From NCBI RefSeq assembly GCF_003583935.1, contig NZ_QYRN01000007.1:62001-126000 (forward strand): DNA of 64,000 nucleotides. The letters are read 5' to 3'. This stretch comes from Aureimonas flava (GTDB taxonomy: Bacteria > Pseudomonadota > Alphaproteobacteria > Rhizobiales > Rhizobiaceae). Shown here in pieces: positions 54,997 through 64,000 of this stretch. Every line of letters begins with the position of its first letter. The stretch's first letter is position 1. The translations under genes and the position numbers were made by a program. The notes under the pieces were generated by a model. It searched no databases, was not told the DNA's origin, and saw nothing but the letters and a program-made list of their open reading frames with translations.

Positions 54997-55116
54997 GGCC
55001 TTCTCCGGGGGCACGCCGGCGCACGCAAGTCCTCGGGCGGGGCGGCTTGACGTCGGCTTGAAGGCAGCCAATGGCATAATAGATGGTGCGGATGCAAAAG
55101 GTTCGGCGGTTTCCCC

Positions 55117-56454
55117 ATGAATGACGACATCGGACGGCTGGAGGAGACCGGGCAGCGGCTGATCGAGGCGGCGCGGCGCGCCGGCGCGCATGCCGCGGAC
55201 GCCGCCGTGGTCCGCTCCCGCTCGCAGAGCGCGCAGGTGCGCCTGGGCAAGGTGGAGGGGCTGGAATCGTCGGAAAGCGACGACCTCTCCCTGCGCGTCT
55301 TCGTGGGCCGGCGCGTCGCCACCGTCTCGGCCGATCCGCGCGCCGACATGGACCGCCTGGCGGAGCGCGCGGTCGCCATGGCGCGCGTTTCGCCCGAGGA
55401 TCCGTATGCCGGCCTCGCCGACCCCGCGCTCCTGGCCGCGGACCGGCCCGACCTCGACCTGTTCGACCCGACCGAGATCTCCGGCGAAGGCCTGGTCGAG
55501 ACGGCGCGCGCGCTGGAGGAGGCCGCGCTCGGCGTGCCGGGCGTCACCCGTTCGGGCAGCGCCTCGGCCGGCTTCGGCGCCACCGGGCTCGTGCTCGTCA
55601 CCTCCACCGGTTTTTCCGGCTGGCGCCGGCGCTCCGGCTTCTCGCGCTCGGTGAGCGCGGTGGCGGGCGAGGGCACCGGAATGGAGCGCGACTACGACTT
55701 CGATTCGCGCATCCACGCCGCCGACCTCGAGGGCGCCGCCGCGATCGGCCGCCGGGCGGGCGAGCGGGCGGCGCGGCGCCTCGACCCCGGCAAGCTTGCC
55801 ACCGGCCGCTACGCGATCGTGCTCGATCCGCGCGTCTCGCGCGGGCTGATCGGCAGCCTCCTGGGCGCCGTCAACGGCGCGGCCATCGCGCGCGGCACGA
55901 GCTTCCTGAAGGACCGGATGGGCCGGCGCGTGCTGCCCGCCGGGCTCGACCTCGTGGACGAGCCGCGCCTCCCGCGCCGGGCCGGCTCGCGCCCCTTCGA
56001 CGGCGAGGGCGTGGCGGGCGAACGGCTGGCGCTGGTGGAGGACGGCGTCTTGCGGCACTGGCTGCTCGACAGCGCCACCGCGCGCGAGCTCGGCCTCGCC
56101 ACCAACGGGCGCGCCTCGCGCTCGTCCGCCGGCGTCTCGCCCTCGGCCACCAACGTCTCGCTGACGCCGGGCGCGCTGTCGCCCGAGGCGCTGCTGCGCG
56201 ACACGCACGAGGGCATCTACGTCACCGAGATGATCGGATCGGGCGCCAACCTCGTCACCGGCGACTATTCGCGCGGGGCGTCCGGCTTCCGGATCCGGGA
56301 CGGCGCGCTCGCCGAGCCGGTGTCGGAGTTCACGGTGGCGGGCAACCTCGCCGACATGCTGCTCGCGATCGAGCCCGCCGACGACATGGACGAGCGCTTC
56401 TCCGTGGTCGTGCCGACGCTCCGGATCGGCGAGATGACGGTGGCGGGCCGCTGA
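55117..56454 (+). CDS. pmbA: TldE/PmbA-family metalloprotease subunit
   Basis: A 445-aa protein of the TldD/PmbA family, which forms a heterodimeric protease that trims peptides such as microcin precursors or degrades unfolded helices. Landmarks are the N-terminal AGAHAADAAVVRSRSQSAQVRLGKVEGLESSESDDLSLRVFVGRR, LDPRVSRGLIGSLLGAVNG, GSRPFDGEGVAGERLALVEDGVLRHWLLDSATARELG and VTEMIGSGANLVTGDYSRGASGFRIRDG. TldE lacks the HExxxH of TldD, as here. It is divergent from the antiporter and overlaps no gene; the next start follows after two bases. Confidence 0.94.
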   Translation: MNDDIGRLEETGQRLIEAARRAGAHAADAAVVRSRSQSAQVRLGKVEGLESSESDDLSLRVFVGRRVATVSADPRADMDRLAERAVAMARVSPEDPYAGLADPALLAADRPDLDLFDPTEISGEGLVETARALEEAALGVPGVTRSGSASAGFGATGLVLVTSTGFSGWRRRSGFSRSVSAVAGEGTGMERDYDFDSRIHAADLEGAAAIGRRAGERAARRLDPGKLATGRYAIVLDPRVSRGLIGSLLGAVNGAAIARGTSFLKDRMGRRVLPAGLDLVDEPRLPRRAGSRPFDGEGVAGERLALVEDGVLRHWLLDSATARELGLATNGRASRSSAGVSPSATNVSLTPGALSPEALLRDTHEGIYVTEMIGSGANLVTGDYSRGASGFRIRDGALAEPVSEFTVAGNLADMLLAIEPADDMDERFSVVVPTLRIGEMTVAGR

Positions 56455-56456
56455 GC

Positions 56457-57242
56457 GTGGCGCACGACCGGGACGATCTCGCCCTCCTCGCGGAGGTCGC
56501 GGCGGAGGCGGGGCGCATCGCGCTGCGCTTCTGGCGCAAGGACCCGCGCGTCTGGTGGAAGGGGCAGTCGCCCGTCTCGGAAGCCGATCTCGCGGTGGAC
56601 CAGTATCTCGCCTCGGCGCTGCTCGGCGCCCGGCCCGGCTACGGCTGGGTCTCGGAGGAGACCGCCGCGCGCCCGGCCGCCGGCGAGGAGGCGCGCTTCT
56701 TCGTGGTGGACCCGATCGACGGCACGCGCGCCTTCCTGCGCGGCGAGCCCGACTGGTGCGTCTCGGTCGCCGTGGTGGCCGGGGGGCGCCCGGTGGCCGG
56801 CGTCCTCGACGCTCCCGCGCGGGACGAGGTGTTCCTGGCCGGCGCCGATACGCCGGCGACGCTGAACGGCGCGCCGATCGCAGCGCGCACCGGGCACGGG
56901 CCCGAGGAGACGCTGCGCCTCGCCATGCCCGAGCCGATGCGCCGCCGGCTGTCCGAGCGGGCGGACGCGCGCATCGCCTTCTCGCCCAACGTCCCCTCGC
57001 TGGCGCTGCGCCTCGCCATGGTCGCCTCGGGCGCGCTGGACGGGACGCTGGTGGGCGCGCGGGCCAACGACTGGGACATCGCGGCGGCCGACCTCATCCT
57101 GGAGCGGGCCGGCGGGCGTCTTGCCGGGCTCGAGACCGGCCACCACCTTTACAATCCCGTCCCCGCGAGGCATGGCGTTCTGGTCGCCGGCGCGCCGGAC
57201 ATCGTGGAGCGCCTGCGCTCCTTCGCCGCCCAGGCGGCCTGA
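56457..57242 (+). CDS. inositol-monophosphatase-family phosphatase (CysQ/SuhB-like)
   Basis: A 261-aa lithium-sensitive phosphatase fold: GQSPVSEADLAVDQYL, GWVSEET (metal-ligand Glu), FVVDPIDGTRAFLRGEPDWCVSVAV (DPIDGT metal site) and ANDWDIAAADLILERAGG. It should hydrolyse inositol phosphate, histidinol phosphate or 3'-phosphoadenosine 5'-phosphate. The start is a GTG two bases after the pmbA stop, hence coupled. The pmbA-IMPase-DUF4170 order is typical of Hyphomicrobiales. The exact substrate is open. Confidence 0.9.
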   Translation: MAHDRDDLALLAEVAAEAGRIALRFWRKDPRVWWKGQSPVSEADLAVDQYLASALLGARPGYGWVSEETAARPAAGEEARFFVVDPIDGTRAFLRGEPDWCVSVAVVAGGRPVAGVLDAPARDEVFLAGADTPATLNGAPIAARTGHGPEETLRLAMPEPMRRRLSERADARIAFSPNVPSLALRLAMVASGALDGTLVGARANDWDIAAADLILERAGGRLAGLETGHHLYNPVPARHGVLVAGAPDIVERLRSFAAQAA

Positions 57243-57292
57243 CAGCTCCACCCGGCGGGACGCATGCCCGCCGCAACGATCGGATCCCGCCC

Positions 57293-57529
57293 ATGGTCAG
57301 CGAAGCCGAGCCCCGCCAGCGCCTCCATCTCGTGTTCGGCGGCGAGCTTTCCACCCTCGAGGGCGTCGACTTCCGCGACCTCTCGGCGCTCGACGTGGTG
57401 GGCATCTTCCCGGACTACGCCTCGGCGCTCGCCGCCTGGCGCGGCAAGGCCCAGGCCACGGTGGACAACGCCTCCATGCGCTACTTCATCGTCCACCTGC
57501 ATCGCCTGCTCGATCCCGAGTCGGCCTGA
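57293..57529 (+). CDS. DUF4170 protein
   Basis: A 78-aa protein, RQRLHLVFGGELSTLEGVDFRDLSALDVVGIFPDYASALAAWRGKAQATVDNASMRYFIVHLHRLLDPE, matching the short DUF4170 family found beside lipid A genes in alphaproteobacteria. No signal or membrane helix. The function is unknown; gene position suggests a role near Kdo/lipid A assembly. Confidence 0.9.
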   Translation: MVSEAEPRQRLHLVFGGELSTLEGVDFRDLSALDVVGIFPDYASALAAWRGKAQATVDNASMRYFIVHLHRLLDPESA

Positions 57530-57551
57530 CGGGCCGAGGGCTGCGGCGGGC

Positions 57552-58328
57552 GTGGACGAGATCGCGGGTTCAACAGGGGGAGGCGGCAAGGCGACCCGCA
57601 AGCGGCTGCGCGTGCGCCTCCAGCGGCGCTCCAAGGCCTGGCTGCGCTCGCCGGCCGTGATCGGCGTCGGCGCCGCGCTGGTGCACGGCGCGCTGCGCTT
57701 CATCTGCCGCACCCAGCGCACCGCCGCCGGCTCCAGCGACCACCGCGCCATCCTGACGCGGCATCACCCGGCGATCGTCGGCCTGTGGCACGGGCAGCAT
57801 CTGCTCGCCCCCTTCTTCCGCCCGGTCGAACTGCCCTATGTCGCGCTCCTGTCGCGCAGCGCCGACGCCGAGATGAACGCCGCGGTCGTGGAGCGTTTCG
57901 GCATCGGAACGGTGCGGGGCTCGGGCGGGCGCGTGCGCGAGGCGGCGGCCCGGAAGGGCGGCGCGCGGGCGCTGATCGCGCTGCGCCGCAGCCTCGCCGA
58001 GGGGATCGGCGTGTGCATGATCGCCGACGTGCCGAAGGGCACCCCGCGCGAGGCCGGGCTCGGCATCGTCACGCTCGCCCGCCTGTCCGGCCGGCCGATC
58101 GTTCCGAGCGCGGCCGTCACCAGCCGGCGCCACGTGGTGCGCCGGAGCTGGGACAGGACCACCCTGCCGCTCCCGTTCGGACGGATCGCCGTGGTGATGG
58201 GCGAGCCGATCCACGTGCCGGCCGATGCCGGGCCGGAGGAGATGGAACGCCTGCGCGCCGAACTCACCCGCGCGATCGAGGCGGCGAACGCCGAGGCGCT
58301 GCGGCTCGCCGACGGAGGCCGTCCATGA
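57552..58328 (+). CDS. DUF374 lysophospholipid acyltransferase-like protein
   Basis: The start is a GTG, giving 258 aa. After a basic N-terminus comes AVIGVGAALVHGALRFICRT (possible membrane-associated helix), then VGLWHGQHLLAPFF (H-containing acyltransferase motif), ALLSRSADAEMNAAVVERFGIGTVRGSGGR, GVCMIADVPKGTPREAGLGIVTLARLSGRPIVPSA. This is the DUF374 family, related to LPLAT acyltransferases, usually next to waaA and lpxK. It probably acylates a lipid A or phospholipid precursor at the inner membrane. The waaA start overlaps its stop. Confidence 0.9.
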   Translation: MDEIAGSTGGGGKATRKRLRVRLQRRSKAWLRSPAVIGVGAALVHGALRFICRTQRTAAGSSDHRAILTRHHPAIVGLWHGQHLLAPFFRPVELPYVALLSRSADAEMNAAVVERFGIGTVRGSGGRVREAAARKGGARALIALRRSLAEGIGVCMIADVPKGTPREAGLGIVTLARLSGRPIVPSAAVTSRRHVVRRSWDRTTLPLPFGRIAVVMGEPIHVPADAGPEEMERLRAELTRAIEAANAEALRLADGGRP

Positions 58329-59647
58329 GCGACTTCTGGGCCCGCCGGGCGCTCGGCGCCTATCGCATCGCCGGCTCGCTCGCCTATCCGGTGATCGGAC
58401 CCTACGTCGCCTGGCGCGCCTCCAAGGGCAAGGAGGAGCGCTCGCGCCGTCGCGAGCGCTACGGCTTCGCCTCCGAGCCGCGCCCGGACGACCGGCCGCT
58501 GGTCTGGATCCATGCGGCGAGCGTCGGCGAGAGCCTCGCCGTGATGCCGCTCGCCCATACGCTGGCGGCGGAGGGCATCGGCATCCTCGTCACCACGGGC
58601 ACCGTGACCTCGGCCGCGATGATCGCCGAGCGGCTGGTTCCCGGCATGATCCACCAATACGTGCCGCTCGACCTGCGCCCCTGCGTGGCGCGCTTCCTGG
58701 ACCATTGGCAGCCCGACCTCGCGCTGGTGGCCGAGAGCGAGATCTGGCCGGTGACGCTGGGCGAGCTCGCCCGCCGCCGCGTTCCCCAGGTGCTCGTCAA
58801 CGCCCGCCTGTCGGACCGCTCGTTCCGGCGCTGGCGCGCCGCGCCCCGGCTCGCCGAATCCATCATGGAGTGCTTCGCCCATGTCGCGGCCCAGTCGGAG
58901 GTGGACGCGGAGCGGTACCATCTGCTGGGCGCGCGCTCGGTCAGCACCGTGGGCAATCTCAAGGCCGACATCGCCGCCCCGCCGGTGAACCGCGAGGACC
59001 TCGACGAGGCCCGGCGCATGATCGGCCTGCGTCCGGTCTGGGCCGCCGTGTCGACCCACGAGGGCGAGGAGGCGATGGCGGCCGACATCCACCTCTCCCT
59101 GCGCGAGGACCGGCCGCGCCTTCTCACCGTGGTGGTGCCGCGCCACGTGGAGCGCGCCGAGGCGCTGCACCGGATGCTGGCGGCCAAGGGGCTCAACGTC
59201 GCGCGCTGGAGCCGGGGCGAGCTGCCCGACCCGACCGCCGACGTGCTGCTCGGCGACACGATCGGCGACATGGGCTTCTACCTGCGCCTCACCGACATCG
59301 CCTTCATCGGCAAGTCGATCCATGCCGAGGGCGGGCAGAACCCGCTGGAGGCGGCCCGGCTCAACACCGCGATCCTGTCGGGCCGGCTGGTGCAGAACTT
59401 CCGCGACATCTACGGCCGCCTGATCGAGCGGGGCGGCGCGCGCATCGTGCCGGACGCGGCGGCGCTGGAGGCGGCGGTGGCCGAGCTCTTCGCCCATCCC
59501 GAAACGCGCCGCGCCATGGCCGGGGCCGCGCGCGAGAGCGTCGAGGAGATGGGCGGGGCGCTTCGCCGGACGCTGAACGCGCTGGACCCCTATCTCCTGC
59601 CCCTGCGGCTGGCGGTCTCGATGGACCGGCGGGGCGAGGGGCGGTGA
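58325..59647 (+). CDS. waaA: 3-deoxy-D-manno-octulosonic acid (Kdo) transferase
   Basis: WaaA (KdtA) adds Kdo to lipid IVA at the inner membrane. The 440-aa glycosyltransferase has LVWIHAASVGESLAVMPL with the catalytic Glu, GTVTSAAMIAERL, HQYVPLDLRPCVARFLDHWQPDLALVAESEIWP, VNARLSDRSFRRW, and GGQNPLEAARLNTAILSG in the C-terminal donor domain. A short N-terminal amphipathic anchor (RRALGAYRIAGSLAYPVIGPYVAW) is present. Overlaps: ATGA with the upstream acyltransferase, GTGA with lpxK. Confidence 0.96.
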   Translation: MSDFWARRALGAYRIAGSLAYPVIGPYVAWRASKGKEERSRRRERYGFASEPRPDDRPLVWIHAASVGESLAVMPLAHTLAAEGIGILVTTGTVTSAAMIAERLVPGMIHQYVPLDLRPCVARFLDHWQPDLALVAESEIWPVTLGELARRRVPQVLVNARLSDRSFRRWRAAPRLAESIMECFAHVAAQSEVDAERYHLLGARSVSTVGNLKADIAAPPVNREDLDEARRMIGLRPVWAAVSTHEGEEAMAADIHLSLREDRPRLLTVVVPRHVERAEALHRMLAAKGLNVARWSRGELPDPTADVLLGDTIGDMGFYLRLTDIAFIGKSIHAEGGQNPLEAARLNTAILSGRLVQNFRDIYGRLIERGGARIVPDAAALEAAVAELFAHPETRRAMAGAARESVEEMGGALRRTLNALDPYLLPLRLAVSMDRRGEGR

Positions 59648-60663
59648 TCGGCGCGCGCGCCCCGGCCTTCTGGTTCGCCCCCGCCGGCTGGCAGGCGTCG
59701 CTCCTCTCGCCCGCCGCGCTGGTCTACGGCCGCGTCGCCGCCCGGCGCATGGAACGCGCGCCGCGACGCCCGGCCACGGCGCCGCTGATCTGCGTCGGCA
59801 ACTTCACCCTGGGCGGCGGCGGCAAGACGCCCGCCGCGCTGGCGCTGGCCGAGGCGGCGCGCGCGCGCGGTCTGCGGCCCGGTTTCCTGACACGCGGCCA
59901 CGGCGGCGCAGCCCGGCTGCCGCTCCTGGTCGACCCGGACCGCCACGGCGCGGGACTGGTGGGCGACGAGGCGCTGCTTCTGGCCGAGGCGGCGCCCACC
60001 GCCGTCTCGCCCGACCGGGCGGCCGGCGCGATCCTCTTGCGCCATGCCGGCTGCGACCTGTTCCTGATGGACGACGGCTTCCAGAGCGCGCAGCTCCGCG
60101 CCGACGTGGCGCTCCTGGTGGTGGACGGGGCGCGCGGGCTCGGAAACGGCCGGGTGTTTCCCGCCGGCCCCTTGCGCGCGCCGCTCGAAGCGCAATGGCC
60201 GCTGGCCGACGCGATCCTGGTGGTGGGCGAGGGGGAGGCCGGCGACGCGGTGGCGCGCCGCGCGGCCGCGGAGGGCCGCCCGGTGCACCGCGCCCGTCTC
60301 GCGGTGCTGGACGCGGCATCCTTGCGCGGCGCCCGCTGCCTCGCCTTCGCCGGCATCGCCGATCCCGGCAAGTTCCATCGCTCGCTCGCGGAGGCCGGCG
60401 CCGTGGTGGAGGCGCGGCGCGACTTCCCCGACCATCACCCGTTCGGCGAGGCCGACGCCGGGGCGCTTCTGGCGGAGGCGGAGGCGAAGGGCCTCGTGCC
60501 CGTGACCACCGCCAAAGACCATGTGCGGCTCGCGGGCGGCGGCCCGCGCGCCCGCGCGCTGGCCGAGGCGTCGCGCGTCCTGCGCGTGGCCTTGCGCTTC
60601 GGCGACGCCGGCGCGCCGGACGCGCTGATCGCGGCGGCGCTGCGCTCGTTCGGGGCGCGCTAG
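59644..60663 (+). CDS. lpxK: tetraacyldisaccharide 4'-kinase
   Basis: LpxK phosphorylates the lipid A disaccharide to lipid IVA. The 339-aa kinase has FWFAPAGWQASLLSPAALVYGRVAARRM (membrane-proximal helix), a P-loop ICVGNFTLGGGGKTPAALAL (GGGGKTP instead of the common GGTGKTP), GDEALLLAE, DLFLMDDGFQSAQL and FPDHHPFGEADAGALL. The GTG start overlaps the waaA stop. The lipid A enzymes therefore form one tightly coupled block. Confidence 0.96.
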   Translation: MIGARAPAFWFAPAGWQASLLSPAALVYGRVAARRMERAPRRPATAPLICVGNFTLGGGGKTPAALALAEAARARGLRPGFLTRGHGGAARLPLLVDPDRHGAGLVGDEALLLAEAAPTAVSPDRAAGAILLRHAGCDLFLMDDGFQSAQLRADVALLVVDGARGLGNGRVFPAGPLRAPLEAQWPLADAILVVGEGEAGDAVARRAAAEGRPVHRARLAVLDAASLRGARCLAFAGIADPGKFHRSLAEAGAVVEARRDFPDHHPFGEADAGALLAEAEAKGLVPVTTAKDHVRLAGGGPRARALAEASRVLRVALRFGDAGAPDALIAAALRSFGAR

Positions 60664-60675
60664 AGAGGGGACGAC

Positions 60676-60891
60676 TCAGCCGCGCCCGCCGACCTCCAGC
60701 TCGCGCGCCAGCGCGGCGGCGGCGTCGGCATAGGGCTCCTGCCGCTCCACGCTCCAGTATTTCAGGAGATCCAGCGGGATCGCCTCGCCGCTCACCGCGC
60801 AGCGCACGAAGGCGCCAGGGCGCAGCACCTCGAAGTCGCCGTCGCCGTAGCGCAGCCTGGCCTCGCCGCCGCCGTCCATCCGGTTCATCAT
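60676..60891 (-). CDS. DUF2093 protein
   Basis: A 71-aa protein with GGEARLRYGDGDFEVLRPGAFVRCAVSGEAIPLDLLKYWSVERQEPYADAAAALAREL, the DUF2093 pattern almost restricted to Hyphomicrobiales, always near mutL and lpxK. The RCAVSGxxIPLDxLKYWSVxRQExY segment looks like a small nucleic-acid or rubredoxin-like fold but with only one cysteine. Two adjacent ATGs are possible starts. The function is unknown. Confidence 0.88.
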   Translation of the reverse strand: MMNRMDGGGEARLRYGDGDFEVLRPGAFVRCAVSGEAIPLDLLKYWSVERQEPYADAAAALARELEVGGRG

Positions 60892-60947
60892 CGTAGGTCG
60901 TCTTTCCAACAGGTCTGCCCGTTGTTCGGCGCAAAGGGCCCGTCTTG

Positions 60948-62795
60948 TCAACGGCGCCCGAACAGGCGCTCGATGTCGGCGAGCTTCAGCTCGATGAAGG
61001 TCGGGCGGCCGTGGTTGCAGGTGGCGGACGCCGGCACCTGCTCCATGCGGCGCAGCAGCGCGTTCATCTCGGGCGCCTGGAGGCGGCGTCCGGCGCGCAC
61101 CGAGCCATGGCAGGCCATGGTGGCCGCGACGTGGTCGACGCGCAGCCCGAGGCCCGCCGCGCCGCCGGCCTCGGTCAGTTCGTCGGCGATCTCGCGCACC
61201 AAGGCGGGCGCGTCCACCTCGCCGAGGAGGGCGGGTGTCTCGCGCACCATCACCGCGCCGGGCCCGAAGCGCTCCAGGTGGAGCCCGAAGCGCCGCAGCA
61301 CCGCCTCCTCCGCCACCAGCCGCTCCACCTCGGCCTCCGTGAGGTCCACGACCTCGGGGATCAGCAGCATCTGCGAGGGGAGGGGGCGGGCGTGCATCGC
61401 CTCCTTGAGCGCCTCGTAGACGAGCCGCTCGTGCGCGGCGTGCTGGTCGATCAGCACCAGGCTGTCGTCGGTCTCGGCGACGATGAAGGCCCGGCCGATC
61501 TGGGCGCGCGCGGCGCCCAGCGGAAACTCGCCCCGCGCGGGCGCTGCGGGCGCCTCCTCGAGCCCGTCGGCGCGGGCCGACGGCTGGAAGCCGCCGAAGC
61601 GTGCGGGCGGCGCGTCCAGGGGGCGCGACGGGGAACGGGCCGGATCGTAGGGCGCGACGGGGCGCTCGCCGAAGGCGAACGAGGAGCGCATGGCCGGGGC
61701 CGGGGCCAGGGCCGGGGCGCCCTCATGCCGGACCGGTGCCGGCTCGGCCACCACGCCCGTCCGGAAGCGCGCCATCAGCCCCTCCGCCCCTTCCGTCGAG
61801 CCGCGCAGGGACAGGCGCGCCAGCTCCGCGCGGATCGCGCCCACCACGAGCCCGCGCACGAGGCCGGGGTCGCGGAAGCGCACGTCGGCCTTGGCCGGGT
61901 GGACGTTGACGTCGACGTCGCGCGGGTCGACCTGGAGGAACAGGACGCAGACCGGATGGCGGTCGCGCGGCATGACGTCGGCATAGGCGCCGCGGATCGC
62001 CGACAGGATCAGCCGGTCGCGCACCGGGCGGCCGTTGACGTAGACATACTGGTGCTGCGCCGTGCCGCGATGGAAGCTCGGCAGGCCGGCGTGGCCGGCG
62101 AGGAACACGCCCTCGCGCCCCGCGTCCAGCGCGAAGGCGTTGTCGGCGAAGCTGTCGCCGACGATGGCGGAGACGCGCTCCAGCGCCTGTGCCTCCTCCA
62201 CGGCGGGCAGCACGAGCGGGCTCCGGTCCTCGCCGGTCAGCTCGAAGCGCACGCCCGGAAAGGCGATCGCGATGCGGCGCACCACCTCGGTGATCGCCGC
62301 CGATTCCGCCCGGTCGCTCTTCAGGAACTTCAGCCGGGCGGGCACGGCGTGGAACAGGTCGCGCACCTCGATCGCGGTGCCGCCCGAGAGCGCCGCCGGA
62401 CGCGGGCCGTCCTGCCGCCCGCCATGGACCAGGATCTCGTGCGCCCCGTCGGCCCCGCGCGCCCGCGAGCGCAGCGACAGCCGCGCCACCGAGCCGATCG
62501 AGGGAAGCGCCTCGCCCCGGAAGCCGAGCGTCTCGATGCCCTGCAGTCCGCCCTCCATCTTGGAGGTGCAGTGGCGGCGCACCGCCAGCGGCAGCTCGGC
62601 CAAGGGAATGCCGCACCCGTCGTCGGTGATGCGGATCAGGCTCTTGCCGCCACCCGCCGTGACGATCTCGATGCGCCGGGCGCCGGCGTCCAGCGCGTTC
62701 TCCACCAGTTCCTTCACGACGCTGGCCGGCCGCTCCACCACCTCGCCGGCGGCGATCTGGTCGATCAGGGTCTCGGTGAGCTGGCGGATCGGCAT
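60948..62795 (-). CDS. mutL: DNA mismatch repair protein MutL
   Basis: MutL couples mismatch recognition by MutS to strand removal. The 615-aa protein starts [39 protein letters not shown] (GHKL ATPase motif I), with [22 protein letters not shown] and [11 protein letters not shown]. The C-terminal domain ends [23 protein letters not shown]; the CNHGRPT and [13 protein letters not shown] segments suit the endonuclease-type regulatory region, while a full DQHA(x)2E(x)4E motif is present as [13 protein letters not shown]. An Ala/Pro linker is encoded by hexamer repeats. Confidence 0.96.
   Translation of the reverse strand: MPIRQLTETLIDQIAAGEVVERPASVVKELVENALDAGARRIEIVTAGGGKSLIRITDDGCGIPLAELPLAVRRHCTSKMEGGLQGIETLGFRGEALPSIGSVARLSLRSRARGADGAHEILVHGGRQDGPRPAALSGGTAIEVRDLFHAVPARLKFLKSDRAESAAITEVVRRIAIAFPGVRFELTGEDRSPLVLPAVEEAQALERVSAIVGDSFADNAFALDAGREGVFLAGHAGLPSFHRGTAQHQYVYVNGRPVRDRLILSAIRGAYADVMPRDRHPVCVLFLQVDPRDVDVNVHPAKADVRFRDPGLVRGLVVGAIRAELARLSLRGSTEGAEGLMARFRTGVVAEPAPVRHEGAPALAPAPAMRSSFAFGERPVAPYDPARSPSRPLDAPPARFGGFQPSARADGLEEAPAAPARGEFPLGAARAQIGRAFIVAETDDSLVLIDQHAAHERLVYEALKEAMHARPLPSQMLLIPEVVDLTEAEVERLVAEEAVLRRFGLHLERFGPGAVMVRETPALLGEVDAPALVREIADELTEAGGAAGLGLRVDHVAATMACHGSVRAGRRLQAPEMNALLRRMEQVPASATCNHGRPTFIELKLADIERLFGRR
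61692..61721 (-). repeat. GGCCGG-type hexamer repeat in the mutL linker
   Basis: Three GGCCGG units, one GGCCAG and a GGCGCC encode the Ala/Pro-rich linker between the ATPase and C-terminal domains of MutL. Confidence 0.85.
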
Positions 62796-62883
62796 GGGCG
62801 GCTTTCGGCGGCTGGGGCTCGCCGTCACATAGGCCCGTCCGGGCGCCGGAGCAAACGGGCGCGGATCGCGGACCGGGGCGCTC

Positions 62884-64000
62884 TCACGCCGCCGCCTCGA
62901 GGATCACCGCGACGGAGCGGGGCGCCAGCGTGAAGGGCTCGCCGGGCCGGAGCGGCCGCTCGCCCGCCTCCGGCCGGTCGGTCTGGAGCACGAGCCGGTG
63001 CGTGCGGCCGGGCGCCGGCGCGGGCAGGCGGAGCGCCAGCGGCTCGCGGCCGGCATGGAGATAGACGAGCGCCGCCGAGCCCCGCGCCGCCAGCCGCGCG
63101 CCGAGCCAGCGCCGCGCATCGTCCCGCCACTCGCCGGGTGCCATCGCCTCGCCGCCGGCGCCCAGCCAGACGACGTCGGGCGCCCCGTCCACCAACGCGC
63201 CGGTCAGGAAGGCGGGGGCGCGGAGGGCGGGCACCGCCGCGCGCAGCCGGGCGAGCCGGGCGGTGAACGCGGCGAGCGCCCCGTCGGCGCCCGCCCAGTC
63301 GAGCCAGACGGTCTCGTTGTCCTGCGCATAGGCGTTGTTGTTGCCGCCCTGGCTGCGGCCCAGCTCGTCGCCGGCGACGATCATCGGGTTGCCCCGCGCG
63401 ACGAACAGCGTGGCGAGGAGCGCGCGCATGTCGCGCTGCCGCGCGGCCAGGATGGCGGGATCGGGCGTCGCGCCCTCCGTCCCGTTGTTCCAGGAATGGT
63501 TCTCGCCGTGGCCGTCGCGGTTGTTCTCGCCGTTGGCCTCGTTGTGCTTGGCCTCGTAGGCGACGAGGTCGTGGAGCGTGAACCCGTCGTGGGCGGTGAC
63601 GAAGTTGACGCCTGACGCGGCGTCGCGGCCCGGCCCGGCGAAGAGGTCGGGCGAGCCCGCCAGGCGCGTGGCGAGCGCCGACAGGAGGCCGCCCTCGCCG
63701 CGCCAGAAGCGGCGCACGTCGTCGCGGAACCGGTCCTGCCATTCCAGGAAGGGTGCGGGGAAGGCGCCGACCTGGTATCCGCCGGGGCCGACGTCCCAGG
63801 GCTCCATCACATGGAGACGGTCCCGCAGGACCGGGTCGGCCGCCAGGCGCCGGAGGAACGGCGCGTCCGGCCGGAAGCCTTGCGGCGTGCGGCCGAGCAC
63901 CGTGCCGAGGTCGTAGCGGAAGCCGTCGACCCCGCCGTATTCCACCCAGGCCCGGAGCGCGTCGATCCCGAGCCGCATCACCGGCTCGCGCCAGAAGGCG
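62884..64000 (-). CDS. glgX: glycogen debranching enzyme GlgX-like, 5' end outside window
   Basis: The C-terminal 370 or so residues of a GH13 debranching enzyme. The frame stays open to the window edge ([19 protein letters not shown]). [14 protein letters not shown] holds the catalytic nucleophile Asp, [20 protein letters not shown] the catalytic acid Glu, and [42 protein letters not shown] the transition-state-stabilising HD, all GlgX/TreX features. It hydrolyses alpha-1,6 branches of limit dextrins in glycogen turnover. The C-terminal beta-sandwich ends at [14 protein letters not shown]. Confidence 0.93.
   Translation of the reverse strand, partial: AFWREPVMRLGIDALRAWVEYGGVDGFRYDLGTVLGRTPQGFRPDAPFLRRLAADPVLRDRLHVMEPWDVGPGGYQVGAFPAPFLEWQDRFRDDVRRFWRGEGGLLSALATRLAGSPDLFAGPGRDAASGVNFVTAHDGFTLHDLVAYEAKHNEANGENNRDGHGENHSWNNGTEGATPDPAILAARQRDMRALLATLFVARGNPMIVAGDELGRSQGGNNNAYAQDNETVWLDWAGADGALAAFTARLARLRAAVPALRAPAFLTGALVDGAPDVVWLGAGGEAMAPGEWRDDARRWLGARLAARGSAALVYLHAGREPLALRLPAPAPGRTHRLVLQTDRPEAGERPLRPGEPFTLAPRSVAVILEAAA

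Overview
The window is very GC-rich (roughly 70 percent by eye), densely packed chromosomal DNA from an alphaproteobacterium. Several gene neighbourhoods are characteristic of the Hyphomicrobiales (Rhizobiales): hisS-hisZ-hisG, groESL with a CIRCE element, tadA/rluB-like/rsmD, two M16 proteases followed by a patatin, the DUF4170-DUF374-waaA-lpxK-DUF2093-mutL string, and a DUF2927 protein. An Aurantimonadaceae-like plant- or surface-associated bacterium would fit, but that is inference. I see no rRNA or tRNA gene, insertion sequence, prophage or CRISPR array. Two genes are cut by the window edges: a LuxR-type regulator at the left and a GlgX-like debranching enzyme at the right.

Layout. 1-8500: end of a NarL/LuxR-type regulator, a convergent hypothetical gene, then a type I secretion cassette of an Asn/Asp/Ser-repeat protein, a 647-residue protein with an undescribed internal motif, a PrtD-like ABC exporter, an HlyD-like adaptor and a 62-residue membrane protein. 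8602-16971: a uronate/pectin-oligomer utilisation cluster (Gfo/Idh/MocA oxidoreductase divergent from uxaC, TRAP transporter dctPQM, FadR-type GntR regulator, kduI, kduD, kdgF). 16999-23212: a minus-strand LivFGMH-type ABC transporter with its binding protein and an acyl-CoA (aryl-CoA) ligase, suggesting uptake and CoA activation of an aromatic acid. 23413-26373: a small orphan gene, a Tat-exported degenerate polysaccharide-deacetylase-like protein and a DUF2927 protein.

26528-45061: mostly core genes: tag, hisS-hisZ-hisG, doxX-like, a BetT-like BCCT transporter with a 40-bp perfect palindrome in its leader, fumC, csbD, a TSUP permease, groEL/groES, a HAD phosphatase, ribF, ileS, a lipoprotein and tadA. 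45130-64000: a very long rRNA pseudouridine synthase, rsmD, the M16 pair, patatin, topoisomerase IB, a DUF2945 protein, a Kef-type antiporter, pmbA, an inositol-monophosphatase-family enzyme, the late lipid A/Kdo genes, mutL and glgX.

Most likely under-described content: the type I secretion cassette. Neither putative substrate shows RTX nonapeptides. One carries seven DS[GNF]NDNS repeats. The other carries five clear copies plus one degenerate copy of Q-[IL]-[NSA]-[VIF]-[LMV]-x-[DE]-x-D-x-V. Other notable points are the 40-bp palindrome before the BCCT gene, an AT-rich odd-codon island exactly at the adaptor hairpin tip, and a phage-tail-like module inside the deacetylase-like protein. Starts were chosen by ribosome-binding sites, overlaps and family lengths; all family names are from reading the translations, without database searches.
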